Shown: piece by piece, positions 11,563-23,805 of the stretch | Layout of the letters: the number at the start of each line of letters is the position of its first letter | Position numbering within the stretch: the first letter of the stretch is position 1 | NCBI GenBank assembly: GCA_032622095.1 | Contig: CP136061.1 | Location: 194,974,935 to 195,038,934, forward strand | Reading direction: 5' to 3' | DNA length: 64,000 nt | Source: Siphonodentalium dalli | Taxonomy: Eukaryota; Mollusca; Scaphopoda; Gadilida; Siphonodentaliidae | Position numbers and translations under genes: made by a program | The notes under the pieces: generated by a model | What the model saw: the letters and a program-made list of their open reading frames with translations, nothing else | Told to the model about the DNA's origin: nothing | The model's database searches: none

Positions 11563-13250
11563 TTACCCAACACATTTAGCCATGTCAATCATTCCATTTC
11601 AGAACACACAACATCTGAACTACACATAATTGTAAACATTACTCCTTACTTCGGGACGAAATTTCACTGATCTAAAAAATGGCAATGATTCCTCAAATGA
11701 GAGTCACTGACAGAGTAGGATATCTCTCTATCTATCTGTCTGTTCACGTTTTTTCTCCCAGACCCCTGGACCAATTTCAACCAAATTTGGTGTGGTGACT
11801 CGGTATATCCTGGTGGATGTTATAACAATTTAACTTAAAAAACATAAAAAAAATAAAATAAGAATAATTTGAGCAACGAGTTCAAACTTTAAAAAAAATT
11901 GTGTGTTTTTTTTTTTTAGATAAAAATGTTTAAACGATCAAATTGTGTGTGGCCACAACCCCCTCCGATGCTGAATAAAGGCTCCTGGGAGCCTTTTTCA
12001 GCTAGTTTATATATAAGACATGAAAATTGAATGAAATTGTGTGCTGTCGATTTGGATACACAATTTATAAAAATAAATATTTATTCTGTATTCACAATCA
12101 CCCCCAACTGTGTGTTCCACATTATTTTAAAATTGAACCAGTCTGAAAATTAAAAATTGATGGTAATTTCAGTCCAAAAAATTAGAAATGATATATAATT
12201 CATACTAAATATTGTTTGGAGATTTTATATTTGACACAAAATCAGTCTGAAATATTTCGGACAGTTTTTACTTAATTTCAGACCAACAGTCTTCCTATTT
12301 TTTATAGTTGGTCAAATTAATTTCTGGACTGAATGGCCATTGATTGGAAAATTTTGAACCATAGGGGTGTCAGGTTGGAAATTGCCAACAGTTGGAAAGT
12401 TTGAGAGGTACGTATACGTACCATTTGGAAAACTCCAACCCAAAAGATAGAGTGAGGGTAAAAATAGAATTACTTAGACTCAGGAATTATGATCTAGCTT
12501 TCAAGAAGGCATTGGAATTTTAATTGGACTCCCCCAATGGAGATCCTTCAGTCACGTCCATAACAGGAAACTATTTCAATGTTATGATGATCTGAAAGGA
12601 TCCACCCATTCATCCATGTGAAAAGCTTAAAGTGGTATATAGATACATTGTTATAATCTATTGATTTCAGCGCTTAGTAACATGTGGGTGCGTGTAGTTA
12701 AAACTGCAGTCACACTTCTCTGCTATGTAACCACTGGGGTCTGTTGTCTGGACATGCAGTTGATATTGATATTGTTTTGTATACCCAACATGCTGGGGTG
12801 GTCCTCACCTAAAGGAGGGAATTCCACAACAAGCAAGCAAGACACAGAGGGACATAAATAACAAGAAAACCAGTCAGAAATGGTAGCACCCTCAAGATAA
12901 TATTATTAGCCATATATACAATACAACAACTTTAATAGGGTAATTGTGAAAAATCTGTATATAGGTAACGCCTATGTAGTTGATTACATGTGATATTTTT
13001 TTCTAATTTCATTTTAAATAGTGGTTAGATCTAGCGCATGAAATTGCATTCAGAATAATAATCGGGCAAAATTTTTCGATTTTCGTAACATGGTTCAAGT
13101 ACGAGCATGTTTCTAATCACATTTAGTATCCAACTACGCAAATACCGAGTATGTTTTAATCACATTTAATCCACCACCTCCTGTGACAGGGTCAGATATA
13201 CTTGCCAATATACACCCTAGGAGGGCGTAATGCTGATCTAAGAATGGCCT
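11563..13250. other. intronic repeat fragments, no gene
   Basis: ACCAATTTCAACCAAATTTG at about 11775 and AAAGGCTCCTGGGAGCCTTT at about 11978 look like dispersed-repeat pieces. A second (CAA)-type repeat end lies at about 12770-12840. CAGTCAGAAATGGTAGCACC at about 12870 recurs near 49930. Confidence 0.4.
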
Positions 13251-13420
13251 CAGGTAATGCACTCCTGATATGACCTCTCATAAGGATTAATTAAAATACA
13301 TGTATGGTTCCATGAGGGTGAATTAAAATATGGTCACACCCAGAGAGAGTTAATTGAAATATGGTCCGATGAGGGTAAATTAAACTATGGTCACATAACG
13401 GTTAAATAAAACTGAGATGC
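13250..13420. repeat. degenerate short tandem repeat
   Basis: About five units of the form ATATGGTCACATGAGGGT-AATTAAA, spaced roughly 30-40 bp apart (GGGTGAATTAAAATATGGTC, GAGTTAATTGAAATATGGTC and so on). Confidence 0.5.
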
Positions 13421-16400
13421 CAGAGCAAAGCGGCAGCATATCGTTTATCCCACGGGTGGCTACATTGTATATATATTGGAAGGGAAAACCCGCGATGGCT
13501 ATAAATAGATATGACAGTACTGCATAATTATATTCAATCACGTATACTACAGTACATGTGGAGCGATATGGAAATCAGGCACTCAATTTGCCAGCTTCTA
13601 TTCCTCACTTCACTAATTTCTGAACATTCTTCAATTCATATAGCATCCTGATATATCCTCGGTACACATAAATAAAAATCATGTTTAGAATTAGGCCACA
13701 ACCAATGTGAAGGGTTAGTTTTGGAACTTTTCTTTATAACATTTCTATTCATAGCTCCGATATATTCCGCCTTCAAAGAAATGAAAAGTCAATATTTACA
13801 AACAGTAGTAACGTCGGAATTGGTTAATATTATGACCATCCCAATTCATTTAGAATATAACATGCTGATATTTGTCGCATATAACTAAATGAAAAAATTC
13901 ACTAAACGATATTAAATAACATGTTAAACACTGATATAAACAAGCACCTCGTAGGATTCATGTTCCAATTAAATTTCTTATACAATCATAAAAAATCCCC
14001 GTGCAGTATAATAGTAGATAGCATTCCGATTTATGTTACGTTAAATAAACGAATGATGTTCAAATAATAATGCAACAAAGCAGGTTAAAGAACAATAGAA
14101 ACACATAACGCGCAGCGCGCTAATGGTTAATGCACGAATTCCCGTTAGAATTAATCGCCTTGCACTTCTTGGCATGCAATAACAAACCGTGGCTGCATGA
14201 AATAATAATGTAAATGACAATAAACAAAATTGAAATTCCCAACTACACCTTTTACTGGACTCGGCCTCGGGGCCGCACTACAACTTTTAATGCGACCCAA
14301 ATATCCCAATTTCTATAAATAAAACCCCCCCAATAAAACCCCCCCAATACATTACCAAGAGACAGCAGATTATAATACACACTGGGCGCGAAATTAATTC
14401 CAAGCATCTATCAATTTAATATCACCAGAAATGTTGGGTCCAAAATTTTCTTTAAATCTGAAAAATTAACATTTTGGGAAACTTTTTACACAAAATATAT
14501 TGCGAAAATATCTAAGTGACATCTGGAAACTCTAATAACTTAATATTGTTACGCCATTATCAAATTACAATCTGTCATAAAAGCATGCATATTATTTTGA
14601 CTGTATCGGTATTGACGACAAATAGCCACAAAATATCTGTCGTGATTCACATTTGGCTGATTAAGCTATTGTCTTACACTTGGTGCTCATAAACCTCGAC
14701 CGTCATAAATACAATGTCATCATAAACATGCATTGTGCAGGCGCGCCGTGAGTGACCAGACAGACATTGGGCTGAATGGGGGATTAGGGGATTAAATGTA
14801 CAAATTAATAATGACCTTTTGCTGCTTCGTGCAGAGTGACGTAATCTTTCTCCAGATTAAAACAGCCTGTTACGAACAAATTGCTTATATACCGGCGTCA
14901 ATGGACTTTACAACACATTGCTTTCTTCACATTGTCATAATTCAACCATGGTCGGTTTAATGTCCATGCGTCTTTGAATGTCCGTCTTGTGAAAACTAAA
15001 GATGATTGCAAATCACTGTGTGATCGCTTGGTTGATAGAGTTGTCGATCGGGTTTCCCTTTGTACGATATTTCATAAGTACGAAAATAATGAAATACTTT
15101 CGTCACCTAACTTCGTCTTGAATGTCGATCTATTGAGCGCTTTTATTAATTAACTTTCTGGCTCCATGCTTTCAGTCTCCATTTGGGTTCAAAAAAAGTT
15201 TAGCCAAATGAAATTTTTATTAGCCAAATTCGAAAAAGATTAGCCATTGGCTAATTTGGCTACCGACAGCGCGAACACTGCTCCTAACCTATATATGGTA
15301 ATACATAGAAATGAGGAATATTACTATGAGTCGTAATGTGAGTTGTAGGTTGTAGGCACACTAAAAAGGGATTTTTCAACCAATGTATAAAGCGCGCGAA
15401 TCTAAATAAGGAAATGGTGCAATATCGTGACTCTGCTTTTAAACAAGCCCCTGCTCTTTTTGCGAGAAACTAAACAACAGTCGACCTGTATTTTCTTGAC
15501 ACAAATCGTGTTTTGTGAATAATATCGCATTCATATCATCATTATGCTATACTATTAGCATATTCTTGAGGAATTTATCATAATCATAATTGAGGAAATT
15601 ATAACCTGCAACGAAGGCGCCCATCCGTTTAACAAATGTATCGTGATGCGCTTAATTATTCCCACATTTTGATATATTTTGTCAACTACATGTACAGTTG
15701 TTTATAGTGGCTGTGAGTGGTAAATCTAGCATTCATCACTAAAAGTGTCCAACTAAAGCTAGAGGATAAATTCAATTCTTTCAGTGTGTGGGTTCGAACC
15801 CTGACATAGGCGAAAATCTTTATCTGAGTTGAGGGATGGCCATTTTGATACAAGATGAAAGTTTGTTAATGCTCACTGATACAAGCACATTTGAAGCAAT
15901 GTACATTTAGGCATGGAAATGTATGCTATTAGAAATGAGAAATGGAATTATCATCATAAAAGGCCATCATTCATCACTACGTGTTAAAATTTCCATATTT
16001 GTTCAAGTCAATCCAAACTGAATTACGATATGCATATTGTATCATTGAGTAAAAATCATGATACATATCTTATCGTAGCAGGGGTGTATCATAATATTAC
16101 AGGACCTTATCTATTATGCACTGGCGGCAAGCCAATTGGATTTGAGATTCCATTTTGATATTGAAAATGGAAAAGTGCCAATTCGCATGGCCCTAATCTT
16201 GGATGTACACTTCAGCTGATTTTCAGTGTTATTGAATGTGATTGTCGCTAGGCATGTACACTGAGTTATATTTAGACTGGTATAAATGTTTTGTTAATTT
16301 GTAGTATTCCTAAATATAGCCCAGATGGAAAAATGGCATATCAAATCTGTTTCCGTATATTACTTTATATCAAGTATTTACATATTTTTGTCCCCAAATC

Positions 16401-17642
16401 CGCCTTGGCAGGAATGTAGCAAAGGCAAGAATACTAGGGATTATTTTAGGCTACAAGCTGCAGTGGGCCCTTTAAAACCAGACAGCCCCGCTAAAGTGGG
16501 TACGATATAATTGTCGGGAATAATACAATATTTCCAGGGTTATACAAATGATTTTATTGGTTAGAAACTTGTATATCCTTTGGGTGATATTTGGTATCAA
16601 TACTAATTGATTGGTGCATATGCATACATAACATGTACGCCATTAAGCTATTTCCAGCCATAAATATAGACAGCACATGTATGATGTCAAGTTTACTATT
16701 TTCGGATTTCCTAAAAATAACTGATGCAATACTGCCACCATGTGCGGTGTTTTGAGTCAAATTTCGATTTGGTTAATTATTGTTTATCAAAAACACATGC
16801 ATATCGATAACATTTTATTAAGTTTATGAAATAAAGAAGATGATTTTGACCTTTCTAACAATGTCTTATTTGTGGTATCCTTCTCATGTCTCCTATCATC
16901 GATGAAAATCATCGTACGGTAATTGCGCGTGCATGTTATAAACATGACATCGACATTCATAATCATTTTTGGAACCCGATCAGGACATTGACAGTTGTTT
17001 TATTTGGAATGTTATACATAATTCCTCAGCATACTGAGACAAGTAAATGTGGGCCTAAAATGGCTAAATGTGGGAAAATATGTATATTTCAGTCAAATAA
17101 CGTCTTTTTTGACATACTAGGTTAGTACTGGTCTGCTCTTGCCTTTGATAAAGCAATTAGGTTCAATGAACCAATTTGTAAAACATTTGAAACCATGTAG
17201 GGTGTCATCCCAACCACGTATATGCCACACTTGCAAAGAATTGATACATACATGTATGTATTTGTGGGAAACAATGTTATGCGAAGTTGATATCCCAGAT
17301 ACAGGTGATATATGCAACTATAGTACATATTGGGGTTCAATGTGCCTTCTCGTTTCTCACCTGTACACACTTTAGATATCATTTTGATGTGACGCCACCA
17401 ACTGGTATATAACACAAATTGAAGGTCACTTACTAACGATCATAAAACATGCAGCTTGCTATACCGGATATCACCCTATTAAAAGGTAGTATTGAAGCAA
17501 TACACCAGGGACACATAATTTTACTTAGGCAAGCTGTAAATACAGGGTTCTAGGAAATCTATATCTGTATATTCAGGGACGAAAGAGTTAATGATTATAT
17601 GTAGCCCAATAAAGCTAGACTGTGAAAGGAATTTAGACTCAC
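13421..17642. other. long intronic stretch, nothing firm
   Basis: A fragment at about 14245-14370 (TTTTACTGGACTCGG, TTTCTATAAATAAAACCCCC) resembles 51325-51420. GTTCGAACCC at about 15790 is discussed and rejected as a tRNA. TTAGCCATTGGCTAATTTGG near 15240 is a small inverted repeat. Otherwise I see nothing. Confidence 0.4.
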
Positions 17643-17798
17643 CAATAAAATTACTTCCTATTTTCTTGCCGTTCTTTTGGTCTTCTGGAAGAAAGAATCG
17701 ACCAGTCGCTCGCTGGTTTATATTAGCACCATTATTTATTAGTCCTTTGACGGCTTCCAAGTCACCGTACACAATAGCAATGTGTAAGGCACTTTCAC
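17643..17798 (-). CDS. TRPV: TRPV-type channel, ankyrin-repeat exon 2
   Basis: The 156-bp exon lies between an acceptor ending TTCTTTCAG and the donor G|GTGAGT. It carries two bases, 51 codons and one base. It begins ESALHIAIVYGDLEAVKGLI and continues NNGANINQRATGRFF, LPEDQKNGKK and SNFI. The ESALHIAIV helix, the GA(N/D) turn and the long finger loop with FF-PEDQK are characteristic of invertebrate TRPV channels of the Nanchung/Inactive class. The final split glycine codon joins in phase with the exon at 10418-10572, giving [13 protein letters not shown]. The intron upstream in the transcript is about 31.7 kb and contains the minisatellites and the tandem duplication described below. There are no stops, frameshifts or missing key positions. 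Confidence 0.92.
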
Positions 17799-17876
17799 CT
17801 GAAAGAATGAAACAGTGACCATTTAAAAATCAGCACAATGTCCAATACTAATAAAATAATCAAATAAATAGAATCA

Positions 17877-18195
17877 GGCCTTAAAAATTAGCAGGCTAAC
17901 ATCACTGAATTCACCCTCTGCCTCTGGGGACCTCATTCTGCTTATGTATCATCTCCTCGATCTGGAGAGTATCTTTATGATCAAATTAGAGAGTTTTTTT
18001 TTTCTTTAGAAACTTCCTTAGAAAGTTTCCTTTTCTTTGTAAGTTTAGTTTCTCTGTATCCCCAAATTGGCAGACAACATAATGCATAATCGAAGTGCCT
18101 GATGGGTTCACATGACCAGATTCACCATCTGGGAACTTAAATCTGAGTCTAGGTCTCCCATAACAGATGAGGCCATGCAGAATGTCCCCAGGTAT
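17877..18195. mobile_element. family R element, internally shortened copy R7
   Basis: AATTCACCCTCTGCCTCTGG, GACCTCATTCTGCTTATGT, the centre (CCCAAATTGGCAGACAAC) and a truncated right module, CCATGCAGAATGTCCCCAGG. It lies 79 bp from the acceptor side of the TRPV exon at 17798. Confidence 0.5.
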
Positions 18196-18754
18196 TAACT
18201 TTGAAATATATTACTTGCACTGTTTTTTCAATGTAACAAACTTCCCTGTCATACCATCAGAAAGTTACCAGGTAATGAACTGGTGTAGTATGATCTCTAC
18301 AAGGGTGTAGCCAGAGTAAATATTCTTGCAAGTCGAAATCACTTTTTTTTTACATAACAAAAAAAACTAAATATTATATTGACTGAAATCCAAGGTTCAC
18401 AAAATCACATTTTTGCCAGTGGGTTGGAACTTTACAACTATTGATGGAAAAGTAGCGATTTTTTCAGGTCTAAAAACAACAAATTTCCCACTAATAATTG
18501 GTTGGAAATTCGAATAATGAGAACAATTTCAACATTCATATATGTGGTGTAAAATTTCCAACAAATGTTGTGTGAGGCATTGAATTTCCTGTTGAAATAT
18601 TAGTCTTTCACATATAATCATCTTTATTGTATATAGAATCTGAGCAATTATTAAGAGCTGATAAAAACAAAAGAGTCTAATACATTTGAGAGGCTGAAAA
18701 TAATAATAGTTTCTTTTCTGTCCCTTTTGGTGCCAAGAACAGTCTTTGTAAACA

Positions 18755-18935
18755 TACTCTCAGGTGCCTAATAATAGTGTCAGCACGATTATTAATTTTG
18801 GAGAATATTTCCAATGATCACTATTATTTGGCATTGAGACATAGAGTGAAATTGCCATCACTATTATTATTTTCAGCATAAATCACCACCCATCACTATT
18901 ATTAGGTCATCACGATTATTAGGCACCTGAGAGTA
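18755..18935. mobile_element. hairpin MITE with TA-flanked ends
   Basis: TACTCTCAGGTGCCTAATAA on the left and TTATTAGGCACCTGAGAGTA on the right are inverted, fitting a TA duplication. The interior is rich in CACTATTATT. No ORF. Confidence 0.65.
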
Positions 18936-18984
18936 CACTCAGATTCATACTTATACTGACACTATTTTTATATGTGGGTATGTA

Positions 18985-19187
18985 CAGTAATGCCCTAAAT
19001 AATTGACTCCTTTAATGACAGCAGAATTATGGGTAACTTTTCACGATATAGTCGGAAATATGGCTTGTTGCCCTTCATCGGGGAGAGCTTTCCGATGAAT
19101 GGCAACAAGCCATATTTCCGACTAAATCCTGAAAAATTACCCATAATTCTGCTGTGGTTTAGGAGTCGATTATTTAGAGCATTACTG
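18985..19187. mobile_element. near-perfect long hairpin MITE, about 200 bp
   Basis: Arms of about 95 bp pair almost throughout. GTCGGAAATATGGCTTGTTG pairs with CAACAAGCCATATTTCCGAC; AGCAGAATTATGGGTAA pairs with TTACCCATAATTCTGCT; the outer ends are CAGTAATGCCCTAAAT and GAGCATTACTG. The loop is GGAGAGCTT. The 81-codon plus-strand frame across it is a by-product of the fold. Confidence 0.75.
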
Positions 19188-19410
19188 CATGTAGTTTACT
19201 CCAAACTTGATCCAAAAACTGCTGGAATAATTAATAAATGCACCAAAAACACTCCAATGAATTGCATACTATAGCATCATACCCCCATATATTTTTATGA
19301 AGAATAAAGCAGTCAAAATATTCCAGCCCAATGATAATAAATGTTGGTATGTAGTTTGGTCCACTCAAGCAGGGGGAACAATCAACTGTAATTATGCCAC
19401 AGTGTTGAGA

Positions 19411-21443
19411 AAAAAATTCTGAACACTAGGTGGGGGTGGGTGGGTGATTCAGCAGCCCGGCTTAAACATTTTTTCCTGACGCTGTAAATTTTTTCCTAGA
19501 CTCATTTTTCTTCACAATAATGGGGCAAAAGGTTTTAAGAATGCCTCTATTATGTAATAGGTATGCACTTAACTCTTGGTAGGGGGGTTTGAGTTCACCA
19601 TCAGTTAATAATGAGGGATGACAGTATCATGACACCAAGGGGTAATAAAAAGGTCAGCTTGCTAAATGTTTTCATTGACATGGAAATGGAAAGGCTCAGA
19701 TTTAAATAGTTCTATTAAAAATAATTTATTCAACCTGATATAACTGAAAACATAACACAATAATAGATTTTTCAAATAAATGTAAACTCTTCACTGAACT
19801 CTTCAAATAAAACTTGACTATTCAAAAAACCATAATAAAATAAAACAAAGGTCTTAAAACAAACTGAACGATTTCAACGATATTCGGTATGTGGTCTAGG
19901 ATCACCTCTAAATGGCCCTGGGTGCTGTCAAATTTGAATGATTTTTATGAAAAATATGGCCGCTGGCAGCCATCTTGGATTTACTCTTTGCATCACTAAA
20001 TCCTTTAACACACCCTGCATAGCTTATCCCTCATTGGACAATCACCAACCTTCACATGGATCTTCGGTGTGACCTCTCGATGGGTGCCTACTAATTTTTC
20101 CTGAATTTTTTATCTTGGATTTTACTCTTTGTAAAGTTTGTATGACCAAACCCTTCAGCACACCTTTAATACAGGTCACATTTCTCATCCAATCGTCACC
20201 AAACTTCATACGGATCTTCCGAAGTGACCTCTAGATGGGATCCTCCATTTTTTCCCCAAAATTTGTTTAGAAACAAACATGGCCATCTTGGATTTCAGAT
20301 GTCAATCGACTCAATCCATCAGCATACACTACAGCCCACATTTATAGGAGAATTGTTTTGAAACTTTACAGTCTTGTTGGTAAATAAAAAGTAGGAATGC
20401 TTCTATAATCATGATATGGAACATTGATCCGAGAAGATCAGGGAAACTGAGTGAACTAGACATTTGAAGCAGTGTGGAGTGGTGGGTCCCTATCCCAGAA
20501 TCGGACAAATTAAAAATTAGGGTAGGTGGGTACCCAGAGGACGGAAAAAATAAAAAAGCGCCTGGTGTCTGGAAATGTTTTCCTGAACCCCCCCCCCCCC
20601 CACCCCCCTGATTTGACAAGAGTTTAAGTTTATGAAAACCTATGGATCCTATGGGACCACCAGACACTAACTGAGCCTGTTCTACAAGCTACATCCCTGA
20701 ACCCAAGGTTTGGAATACACCTAGAAATTCCAACGCCCTTGTATCATAACGTTAGCCAGAACGTCTCAACAAATAGCCTGGATCAACATGGAAATGACAA
20801 TTTCCCGCCAAAAGTAATGCATATAAATTAGAGTTATCGTTATTTGTAACGTCTTCGGCATGAATTGTCTGAACCCAGCAGCTGAACTCAGTGGCATTTC
20901 TTCACAAAGTGGCAATAGAGTGGGTAAGCTTGACATTTCACGCAAGCCGATATATAGCAATGAAAAATGCATGAACGTCTTTGAGGTAATGTTTAAGTAC
21001 AGCCCAACGATCGTGACAATAATTATCGCCAATGGTGATATTCCATATGTGTTACAGCGTCCATTCTCAGAAGTCTTTTGTTTGTCTATTGACCAGCTAT
21101 TGACTTTGTTCCACCCTGTTGACTCGAACACCTATACGCGTGGAGCTCTATTAACGTCTATAGAATATAGTTGAGAACGTCTTGTACCGCATTGATCTTT
21201 CAAGACCGACATTACCCACGACAATGTTATCTCATTTCCGAGGCAATGATCTTTCCTCGAGTCAGGCCGCTGACATTAAAGATCATTAAATGTCGCTCCG
21301 ACCAGGGTACTATACTGTAAGTATACTTTTTCGTCCTTTGGACCAGGAAACAGTCTATATAATATGTTCAACCAGGACACACCGAATTTTTTTTTAATCT
21401 GAACAAGAAAATCGCAAAATCCTAGCATCTGGGCCACAGCTAT
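19411..21443. other. intronic repeats, no gene
   Basis: 19880-20330 holds about three diverged tandem units that each pass through GGATCTTC, GTGACCTCTnGATGGG and a CCATCTTGGATTT motif. A C run lies at about 20588-20600. Frames at 20766-21174 on both strands have no recognisable domain. Confidence 0.45.
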
Positions 21444-21613
21444 GGGCCTGTAACCATGGACGTAACTGTAACGCGGTCCGCCCCCTTTTGCACTGCCCAT
21501 ATACGCCGCTTCTATATACGCGCCTGCTTCACGTTAATGGTACTATAATATAAGGACGCGGCGTATATGGGCAGTGTAAAAGGGGGGCAGCAGCGGAGCG
21601 CGTTACAGGCCCC
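21444..21613. mobile_element. GC-rich hairpin element
   Basis: GGGCCTGTAAC at the left end pairs with GTTACAGGCCC at the right. CACTGCCCATATACGCCGC pairs with GCGGCGTATATGGGCAGTG. The GC-rich composition stands out from its AT-rich neighbours. Confidence 0.6.
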
Positions 21614-21649
21614 TGTGCATGATCTAGGCTGGCATCAAGCCTTCCTATA

Positions 21650-21960
21650 TATAGTTGGAAATTTCAAACCTGACAACCACAATTAGGTTGGAAATTTTCC
21701 AACTGATGACAATTCAAATGACGATTTTTACCAAATGTAGCAAAATATTGTTTTCTTAAATTAACTAGTTGTTTTTGACTGGCGGCCATCATCATGGGGG
21801 AGGGACCATGCAGGACACAAGCTTTCCAAGTGTTGGAAATTTCCAACCTGACACCGTCCCTGAGGTTGGAAAATTTCCAACTGATGGCCATTTCAGTCTA
21901 AAATTTTGACCAAAAGTAAGGAAATATGCAAATATTGGTACAAAAACAATAAATTCCCCC
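21650..21960. repeat. two diverged tandem units around TTGGAAATTTCCAAC
   Basis: GTTGGAAATTTCAAACCTGA then AGGTTGGAAATTTTCCAACT at about 21653-21710 recur at about 21832-21885 as GTTGGAAATTTCCAACCTGA then AGGTTGGAAAATTTCCAACT. The offset is about 180 bp. Related pieces lie near 12380 and 18540. Confidence 0.55.
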
Positions 21961-22075
21961 TAATAAATTGTTTGTCTCACCAACCAACCCCATGTCACCA
22001 TGTCCCTGGTTGCAGACAACAGTTTCGATGGCAATGTTCATTCATTATGTATGAAGTCAATCGTGTGTCTACCAT

Positions 22076-22480
22076 GCCTGGAAATAGTGTGTCTGACATT
22101 TGCAGAATGACGTCCCCACAGGGTGAGTATAGTTATGCTCCACCACACAGCGTCCAAGGATCACCAAATCCACCCTTTTGGGACCCTCACTCTGCTTAGG
22201 CCTCATCTTCTGGGAAGTATATATATATACTCTCAAAGTAATATTGTTTCTAGTTACATTTTCCCTTCTGTTCAGTTTCTATATCCTCTAATTTGCAGAA
22301 GATAAAATGACTAATGGGTGAACATCACCAACTTCAGCTGTGGAACTTCAATCTGGTCCTGGTCTCCCATGATGTCTCCCATAGCAGATGAGACCTGAGT
22401 AGAATGAGGTTCCCGTGCAGACTATGAGTTTGGTGATGCTAGCCCACGTGTCACTAAATTCACCCTCTAGGGACCTGATC
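22076..22480. mobile_element. family R inverted-repeat element, copy R8
   Basis: It starts GCCTGGAAATAGTGTGTCTG and GCAGAATGACGTCCCC. The centre has TCTTCTGGGAAGTATATA and AATTTGCAGAAGATAAAATG. The right module is CTAAATTCACCCTCTAGGG with a lost outer end. Confidence 0.65.
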
Positions 22481-22837
22481 TAGGACCTAATCTACTTCGA
22501 GATGGAAGTCTAATGGCATTATAGTATTGTTGTATACTGTACAATGTACTTCCACGTCCGTGATCATTTTTCAAACCATGCGGGACAGGAAAATTGCCGA
22601 ATTTCGCTGATATAGTCTGGTTCTTATCCACGGCAAATTAACCGACCGTCCAAAACGTAGTAATAGTTGACCCCATCCAACTATCGATCTGTTGGAGATA
22701 TTCCCGAAAAACTTATCTGCGTTCACATGCATAAGTAGGGGACATTCTGCAGAAAAGCTAGTTGTTCTTCTGGCGGTCATTGAGAAATTAAACCTTTCGT
22801 GACGGGAGAACCACTGGTGTAGCACTAAAGTTCATGT

Positions 22838-23062
22838 GCAGTGCATTCTCTTATATATGAGAGTCTCCCTCGCATATATACATGTAAGATAATGCACTGG
22901 CTTACAAGATCAAGGTAAATATTGTTTGGTCAATGTAATCTCTTAATTATGCAATGTATTCTCTTAATTATGGGAGACTCGCACATACATTTATAAGAAA
23001 ATGTATTGGCACAGGGTTTTCGCAAACTTTCAGGAATTTAGCTCCAGTCATGAAAGGGTTAA
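22838..23062. mobile_element. piggyBac-like MITE, family A, diverged copy A3
   Basis: It has two degenerate hairpins (GTGCATTCTCTTATATATGA and AGATAATGCACTGGC; GCAATGTATTCTCTTAATTA and AAAATGTATTGGCACAGGG). It ends CTCCAGTCATGAAAGGG then TTAA at 23059-23062. The left boundary is unclear. Confidence 0.6.
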
Positions 23063-23390
23063 GACGTTATATTGCAGGATTATTAATGCTGACTTAACTG
23101 CTGTCTGCTGGAGTTAACTGTATGTCAGGACGGGGGAAGAATTGCAGGGATAACACATTCAGCTGATAATAGTACTAAATTCATATTGATGTGAATAAAT
23201 TTAAGGAACCAATGAAAACACACTAAACTTGAAGTTGTACCGTTGTACGCCCATTGTTGTGGGGAAAATAGTCTCCTCTGACACCATCGTGGGTACAAGC
23301 TGTTTTGGCACCTGTGATCTTTTGTGACACTTTGGCAACGAATCGCACGTTCAAGGGCCACAACCAGCTAGATGTAAAATCTCTGTGTAC

Positions 23391-23412
23391 CCCCCCCCCC
23401 CCCCCCCCCCCA
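23391..23412. repeat. poly-C tract
   Basis: An uninterrupted run of about 22 C. Its length is probably unreliable in the assembly. Confidence 0.8.
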
Positions 23413-23805
23413 ATGTAATCCTGGGATAACTTCTAATGGATGTATACCATGTAGTATTAATGGAATACTTTTGTTTGGTCTAGGACTATTTTACATTACC
23501 ATTCACATGTAAACAAGTTGATAATTTGGCCGCAACAGTCATAATTTGGTCCGCCTAACAAGCTTCACAATTTTCAAAAATATAGTCGATGATCAAATAA
23601 TATAGTCCAATTGACCATGATGATTTTTTAGATCCCCGACTATTTTTTGTTTGCACCCCCACCCGAACACAGTATAGTCGGGGACCAAAACGATGCATGT
23701 GACTGCATGGGTTTAGATATCACTGTTCGCTGTGGATGCCGCAAAATAACGTCTTATCCCGATACAATTCCTCGGGGTTTTGGAGATAGCCGTGTCCGAA
23801 CAATG

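Larger units (their letters stand above)
18600..19410. repeat. dispersed repeat, family E, copy 1, carrying two nested MITEs
   Basis: The first part, 18600-18740 (TGAGCAATTATTAAGAGCTG, GAGAGGCTGAAAAT), matches 38600-38720. The second part, 19210-19410 (CTGGAATAATTAATAA, ACCCCCATATATTTTTATGA, GTGGTCCACTCAAGCAG-like text), matches 38740-38780 plus 39250-39390. Hairpin elements at 18755-18935 and 18985-19187 lie between them. Confidence 0.55.

Noticed and set aside
15700-15810. GTTCGAACCC with an upstream GTGGCTGTGAGTGGTAA resembling tRNA B and A boxes
   Set aside because: The boxes are about 80 bp apart, the T-stem pairs poorly and no cloverleaf or acceptor stem can be drawn. At most it is an old tRNA-derived SINE fragment.
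20766-21174. Overlapping frames of 121 (minus) and 104 (plus) codons
   Set aside because: They lie opposite each other with no recognised domain. At this frame length neither is compelling in a 64-kb AT-rich window.
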